From: an uncultured Clostridia bacterium
GTDB taxonomy: Bacteria; Bacillota; Clostridia; Oscillospirales; Butyricicoccaceae
DNA length: 8,760 nucleotides
Assembly: GCA_910586575.1 (NCBI GenBank)
Contig: CAJUJQ010000128.1
Coordinates: 1-8,760 of the forward strand
Direction of reading: 5' to 3'
Part shown: piece after piece, positions 5,475-8,760 of the stretch
Layout of the letters: each line of letters begins with the position of its first letter
How positions within the stretch are numbered: the stretch's first letter is position 1
Position numbers and translations under genes: made by a program
Notes under the pieces: generated by a model
Told to the model about the DNA's origin: nothing
Seen by the model: only the letters and a program-made list of their open reading frames with translations
Database searches by the model: none

Positions 5475-5801
5475 AGCAGTGACAAGACATGGACAATCCA
5501 GACAGAACAGGAACGGTTCTCCCCGTCGGAGCTCCCGGAAGTCTGTCTTTCTACCTTGCCCTCGACTGGCGAAATTATCTGCATCAAACGCGGCGAAAGC
5601 GGCTACTACCCATCCGAATGGGAGACGGGGAACGCAGAAAAGAACCGGCAAATCGTCGATTATCACAACCAGCGGCGCGGCATCACGCCTGCGCAGGAAG
5701 AAGCAATGGACGGCGGCAGTATGTTCGGCTGGGATACTCTCGCCGCAGACCCCTCCCGCTATGAAAAGCCGGAAAACTCAGCTCCGAGCATGAGCTTGTA
5801 A
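5475..5801 (+). pseudogene. Detached C-terminal part of the DUF4314 gene
   Basis: After the TGA at 5472-5474 the same frame runs for 108 codons to TAA 5799-5801. It reads SSDKTWTIQTEQERF, then ICIKRGESGYYPSEWETG and a GITPAQEEAMDGGSMFGWD segment. This looks like real, conserved protein sequence rather than noise, and tryptophan (TGG) is the simplest original codon at the stop. Internal TTG and ATG codons have no ribosome binding site, so independent translation is unlikely. About 100 bases with a hairpin structure separate this end from the next gene. Confidence 0.8.
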
Positions 5802-5818
5802 GTTAATATTATGACACT

Positions 5819-5874
5819 AACAAGGGCCGTTTTTCCGAAAAGGACTGCGGCCCTTGTTTCGTATCCTTTTTCGG
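5819..5874 (+). terminator. Hairpin with competing pairing between the two gene blocks
   Basis: An 11-base-pair stem (5819-5829 AACAAGGGCCG with 5848-5858 CGGCCCTTGTT) lies 17 bases after the broken DUF4314 gene; only TTT follows, so as a terminator it is weak. A second inverted repeat, CCGAAAAGGA (5835-5844) with TCCTTTTTCGG (5864-5874, one bulge), interleaves with the first, so the two helices form a pseudoknot or are alternatives. The position ahead of the helix-turn-helix gene at 5903 suggests transcription is divided or controlled here. Confidence 0.55.
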
Positions 5875-5902
5875 GAAACTGCCCTTGAAAAAGGAGGACA
5901 AC

Positions 5903-6217
5903 ATGAAAAATGAACCCTTGGTGATGCACCTGAAAGCAGAGTGCAAAGGCAGAAAAAACGCAAAGAAAGGCTCCGAACTGGAGCATTCCCTTCACATCAG
6001 CGGCAACGAACTGCGGCGGCGTGTGAACCGGCTCCGGCGCGAAGGCGTGCCGATTGGCAGCAGCGCGGATGGCTATTACTACGCTGTCACGGCTGGTGAA
6101 GTTTATTCGACGATCCGCCAGCTTCGCGCGATGGCGAATGGGCTGGAAGCCGCAATCAACGGGCTTGAAAATGCCCTGAACAGCTTCGGTGAGAATGAAG
6201 GCGGTGAGGGCAAATAA
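5903..6217 (+). CDS. Small winged-helix-like DNA-binding protein (104 aa)
   Basis: The ATG at 5903 is placed by AAGGAGG (5891-5897), five bases upstream; an in-frame TTG at 5885 lies ahead of that site and is not used. Residues 24-63 read as a helix-turn-helix with a wing: an LEHSLHISGNELRRRVNRLR recognition region followed by a short hairpin GVPIGSSADGYYY. Residues 66-94 form a likely amphipathic helix that could dimerise. Small proteins of this sort are often found next to Dam-type methylases in Firmicutes prophages and integrative elements, where they may act in replication or regulation; which applies here is unknown. The stop lies 8 bases before the methylase ATG, so the two genes should be co-transcribed. 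Confidence 0.8.
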   Translation: MKNEPLVMHLKAECKGRKNAKKGSELEHSLHISGNELRRRVNRLRREGVPIGSSADGYYYAVTAGEVYSTIRQLRAMANGLEAAINGLENALNSFGENEGGEGK

Positions 6218-6225
6218 ACAGCTTT

Positions 6226-7035
6226 ATGAGTTGGATCGGCGGCAAGAAAGCCTTGCGTGATGTAATTGTCCAGCGTTTCCCGCTGCACTACGAACGGTAC
6301 ATTGAAGTGTTCGGCGGTGGTGGCTGGGTGCTGTTTCATAAGCCGCCGCGCAACGATTTTGAGGTCTACAATGACCGCAACAGCCTGCTTGTAAATCTCT
6401 ATCGTTGCGTTCGCGACAAGCACGATGAGTTGATTGACGAGCTTCGGTACGCGCTCAATTCCCGCGAGGAATTTGACCGTATCCGTGCAGAGCTTGCGCG
6501 GGACAGCCCCGCAACGGACGTGCAAAAGGCGGCTTGGTTTTATCAGCTGATCCGCTACAGCTACGCTTCCGGGTTGACCAGCTTTGGCGGCCAGCCGCAC
6601 AACATCCGCAAGGATTTCCCGCTGATTGAGCAGGCACACATCCGGCTTGGCGACGTGGTGATTGGGAATCGGGATTTTGAAAAGCTGATCAAGCATTATG
6701 ACCGTCCAGAGAGCTTTTTTTATCTCGATCCGCCCTATCACTCGACCGAAGGGTATTACAAAAATGTCGGCGAAGAAGGATTTACGGACAAAGATCATGT
6801 TCGGCTGCGGGACATTTTGATGCAGATTCAAGGCAAGTTTCTGCTGTCTTATAATGACGATGATTTTGTACGTGCTTTGTACCGGCAGCCTGGAATCCGG
6901 ATGATGGAGGTCAGCCGTCTGAATACCATCAAACAGCGCTATGAGAACGGTGCGCAGTTTGCGGAATTGTTAATCGCAAACTACGATTTTGAGGAACGGA
7001 TGCGTAACGCATCTTCACAAATAACACTTTTTTAG
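6226..7035 (+). CDS. Dam-family DNA adenine N6-methyltransferase
   Basis: The enzyme transfers a methyl group from S-adenosylmethionine to the N6 of adenine in DNA. The motifs of the D12/Dam class are all visible: WIGGKKALRD at residues 3-12, the AdoMet-binding FGGGG at 29-33, and the catalytic DPPY at 168-171 in YLDPPYHSTEGYY. The length of 269 residues is normal for this family. The target sequence cannot be read from the protein alone; GATC is typical of Dam but not assured. The ATG at 6226 lacks a good ribosome binding site. In the same frame ATA at 6214, preceded by GGTGAGG (6203-6209), would give INSFMSWIGG and may be the ancestral start position. No restriction enzyme partner is seen, so it is probably an orphan protective or regulatory methylase. 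Confidence 0.95.
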   Translation: MSWIGGKKALRDVIVQRFPLHYERYIEVFGGGGWVLFHKPPRNDFEVYNDRNSLLVNLYRCVRDKHDELIDELRYALNSREEFDRIRAELARDSPATDVQKAAWFYQLIRYSYASGLTSFGGQPHNIRKDFPLIEQAHIRLGDVVIGNRDFEKLIKHYDRPESFFYLDPPYHSTEGYYKNVGEEGFTDKDHVRLRDILMQIQGKFLLSYNDDDFVRALYRQPGIRMMEVSRLNTIKQRYENGAQFAELLIANYDFEERMRNASSQITLF

Positions 7036-7046
7036 GAGGATAAACC

Positions 7047-7556
7047 ATGAGCATCAAATTGGAAAAGGACGTGCAGCCGAAAGGCGTATTGATCCCGTCC
7101 GCCGCATTGAAACTTTGCGGCTTGCAGGACATGGAGAAATTCGAGATTCACATCATCGGGAAGTCGATGACGCTGTTGCCAGGAACGATGACCGCGCCGG
7201 AGCTTCTGCACACGATTTCTGCGCTGCAGGAGCTGGAGCAGGAATTGTGTGACCATCTGGTTAGCGTCTGCGGCGAATGCGACGACTGCAACGGCGGTTT
7301 TTGCCCATTTTCGCTGGATCAGGCGGAAATCAAGTTGTCTCCTGAAGTGATGGAAGCCGCAGGAATTCCGCAGGACGCACGACTGGTGGCCTGCCCTGAT
7401 AAGGAGACAGCTACCATCAATATCACCCGCGCACCGTTCGACGCAGACCTTCGCGAAATCCCGCGCGAGCTGCTGGAAAAGTTGTCCGCAGACGGCATTT
7501 GCATGGGTGAGCTTGCGGAAAAAGTCTCAGAGGGAGCGGTTGTATATGGCGGCTGA
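7047..7556 (+). CDS. AbrB-like protein with a central four-cysteine cluster
   Basis: The ATG at 7047 follows AGGAGG (7034-7039), which overlaps the methylase stop, so the two are coupled. Two halves look like SpoVT/AbrB swapped-hairpin units. Residues 12-46 contain GVLIPSAALKLCGL and then MEKFEIHIIGKSMTLLPG; residues 92-126 contain AEIKLSPEVMEAAGI and a strand with TATINI. Between them is a helix followed by C75, C78, C81 and C86 (CGECDDCNGGFC), a plausible zinc or iron-sulfur site. AbrB-like folds usually bind DNA as dimers and act as transition-state regulators or antitoxins. Having two in tandem suggests an intramolecular dimer. No toxin gene of recognised type follows, so I prefer regulator over antitoxin. 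The last 11 bases overlap the next gene. Confidence 0.7.
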   Translation: MSIKLEKDVQPKGVLIPSAALKLCGLQDMEKFEIHIIGKSMTLLPGTMTAPELLHTISALQELEQELCDHLVSVCGECDDCNGGFCPFSLDQAEIKLSPEVMEAAGIPQDARLVACPDKETATINITRAPFDADLREIPRELLEKLSADGICMGELAEKVSEGAVVYGG

Positions 7557-8175
7557 CCTGACCTATTACACCATTGACGACCTGCGGCTCGGCCAGCGCC
7601 GAAGCGACGGCCCCGGCTGGCGGCTGATGGAGTTCACGCGGCGTTCGGAAGCATTCCGGGACTACCGGTCGCTGGGTGTAGAAAATATCAAAGTTCTGGG
7701 AGTGACAAACGGTATTCAGGCGCTTGACTTGGTGCGCTGTGTTCCCGTGTTTTCGGAGCATAAAGCGTGCGAGGATGTTCTCATGATGGATTACAAAAAC
7801 TTACCGTTCTGGCACATGAACCCGATGGTAAAACAGCTGGCTGAGGAATGCGTTGAAACGTTCCGAATTCGTTACGGGCTGCATGAATTTACTCTGTTCC
7901 CACTCCACCAAAAGCCCGAAAAGCAACTGGCAAAGAAACGCTTCCGACTGTTGAACGTTGAGGGCAGCTGTTCGCCTATCCGCTGGATGTACGTTGCGGG
8001 AGTTGGCTGGCTGTCGCCGCAGGAATTCAAAAAGCGTTACATTCCGCCGAAACGCCATGATTTTCAATATCCGCTGGTGATGAAATATCGAGTGGATGCA
8101 GTCAATAAAGATGGCCGCATTCTCCTGTTGGAGATTGCACCGCGCGATTTTGAACATATGATAAGCGAGAACTAA
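7546..8175 (+). CDS. Unrecognised 209-residue protein
   Basis: The ATG at 7546 is preferred because a GAGGGAG (7530-7536) lies nine bases upstream; an earlier in-frame GTG at 7507 has no such site. It overlaps the end of the AbrB-like gene by 11 bases and is probably coupled to it. The protein starts with LTYYTIDDLRLGQRR, has mixed alpha/beta character, and carries a basic segment (PEKQLAKKRFRLL) before WMYVAGVGWLSPQEFKKRY. The C-terminus alternates hydrophobic strand residues and acidic ones. There is no signal peptide, membrane helix or catalytic motif I can name. Its conserved place between an AbrB-like and a SpoVG-like gene suggests a regulatory or element-maintenance role, which is only a guess. 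Confidence 0.75.
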   Translation: MAADLTYYTIDDLRLGQRRSDGPGWRLMEFTRRSEAFRDYRSLGVENIKVLGVTNGIQALDLVRCVPVFSEHKACEDVLMMDYKNLPFWHMNPMVKQLAEECVETFRIRYGLHEFTLFPLHQKPEKQLAKKRFRLLNVEGSCSPIRWMYVAGVGWLSPQEFKKRYIPPKRHDFQYPLVMKYRVDAVNKDGRILLLEIAPRDFEHMISEN

Positions 8176-8204
8176 AAAATATGTTTTTGAAAGGAAAGAA
8201 TCTC

Positions 8205-8468
8205 ATGAAAATTGATGCCAAAATCTATTTGCCGAAGAACCCCAGCGCATTGCTGGCGACCGCGTCCGTTTGCCTGGACGATTGCTTCATCATTCGCGGT
8301 GTCAAGGTTATCGAGGGCAGCAAAACCATTTTTGTGTCCATGCCGTCCCGCAAGGTTGATGAAGAATATCACGACGTTTGCTACCCCTGCACGAAGGAGT
8401 TCCGGCAGGAATTTGACCAGGCGGTTCTGGATGCCTACGCTGAAGCTGTCGCGGCAGAATCCAAGTGA
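8205..8468 (+). CDS. spoVG: SpoVG-family protein
   Basis: The ATG at 8205 follows an AAGGAAAG (8191-8198); an ATG at 8181 lies upstream of that site and is less likely. The 87-residue product matches SpoVG throughout: the MKIDAKIYLP start, LLATASVCLDDCFIIRGVKVIEG, the signature FVSMPSRK at 43-50, and a C-terminal helix. SpoVG proteins are small site-specific DNA- and RNA-binding regulators; the chromosomal copy of Bacillus affects septation and sporulation. Copies on mobile elements are common and their targets are not known. It is slightly shorter than chromosomal SpoVG and has an extra CYPC. Its stop is followed at once by the GTG start of the next gene. Confidence 0.93.
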   Translation: MKIDAKIYLPKNPSALLATASVCLDDCFIIRGVKVIEGSKTIFVSMPSRKVDEEYHDVCYPCTKEFRQEFDQAVLDAYAEAVAAESK

Positions 8469-8760
8469 GTGGATAAAGAACAGAAGGCCATAGAACGCCT
8501 GCGGGAAGCCTCGTTTCACAGTGAGCGTTTGTATCAGGCACCTCTATTAGTGACGACATCCGGAGGAAAGGATTCGGATTTGTGCCTGGAATTGGCGCAA
8601 CGGGCAGGAATTCCCTTTGAAGCGGTTCATAACCATACCACCGCTGACGCGCCGGAAACAGTTTATCATATCCGCGAAACATTCCGCCGTTTGGAGGAAA
8701 AAGGAATCATGGTTATCCCTTTTGAACAGCTTGATGAAAATCAAGCATGGCAAACGCCAG
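8469..8760 (+). CDS. PP-loop PAPS-reductase-family protein (partial, runs off the right edge)
   Basis: Directly after the SpoVG stop, a GTG at 8469 opens a frame that stays open to the window end (97 codons visible). The PP-loop SGGKDSD at residues 31-37 and the following LCLELAQRAGIPFEAVHNH place it in the ATP pyrophosphatase group with phosphoadenosine phosphosulfate reductases and DndC-like proteins, which activate a substrate with ATP. The TTADAPETVYHIRETFRRLE segment is typical of the versions carried by Firmicutes prophages and conjugative elements. No clear ribosome binding site precedes the GTG; re-initiation after SpoVG is likely. The substrate is unknown. A role in DNA sulfur modification is only a possibility, since no other dnd gene is visible. 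Confidence 0.88.
   Translation, partial: MDKEQKAIERLREASFHSERLYQAPLLVTTSGGKDSDLCLELAQRAGIPFEAVHNHTTADAPETVYHIRETFRRLEEKGIMVIPFEQLDENQAWQTP

Noticed and set aside
6103..6831. 242-codon minus-strand frame opposite the methylase
   Set aside because: The sense strand has unmistakable methylase motifs (FGGGG, DPPY); the antisense frame is a by-product of its codon use.

Overview
The window looks like accessory DNA of a Gram-positive gut-type Clostridia bacterium (Oscillospiraceae/Ruminococcaceae-like is my guess). The reasons are the strong AGGAGG-type ribosome binding sites, a tRNA gene with an encoded CCA end, a SpoVG-family protein, and a tightly packed one-direction gene train of a kind I know from integrative/conjugative elements and prophages of such bacteria. 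No integrase, relaxase or structural phage gene is visible, so the element type cannot be fixed from this window alone.

Layout. Positions 74-282 hold a complete tRNA-Ser(GGA) unit: consensus promoter, tRNA and intrinsic terminator. Positions 283-746 hold no credible gene but are rich in structure: a degenerate inverted copy of the tRNA-Ser 3' end (339-367), a strong terminator (472-523), a set of mutually overlapping hairpins (548-592) and a second terminator (685-721) just ahead of the first gene. From 747 to the right edge every gene is on the + strand, mostly with short gaps or overlaps, which suggests one or a few operons.

Genes 747-5801: a small unknown protein, then four large ORF units interrupted only by a tiny four-cysteine protein. 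Three of the large units are ArdA-type antirestriction-like or ArdA-associated proteins built of repeated domains; the fourth has an N-terminal DUF4314 domain. Each of these four genes carries exactly one disabling lesion: a 1-base deletion near 1994, a 1-base insertion near 2863, a TAA at 4631 and a TGA at 5472. In each case the reading frame continues convincingly beyond the lesion up to the next gene. The genes before and after this block are intact.

Genes 5903-8760: a small winged-helix-like protein, a Dam-type DNA adenine methyltransferase, a protein with two AbrB-like halves around a four-cysteine cluster, an unrecognised 209-residue protein, a SpoVG-family regulator, and the start of a PP-loop PAPS-reductase-family protein running off the right edge.

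Interpretation. The module combines DNA methylation, antirestriction-like proteins and DNA-binding regulators, which fits an element that protects itself on entering a new host. The antirestriction-like half appears to be decaying (or badly sequenced), whereas the methylase half is kept open.
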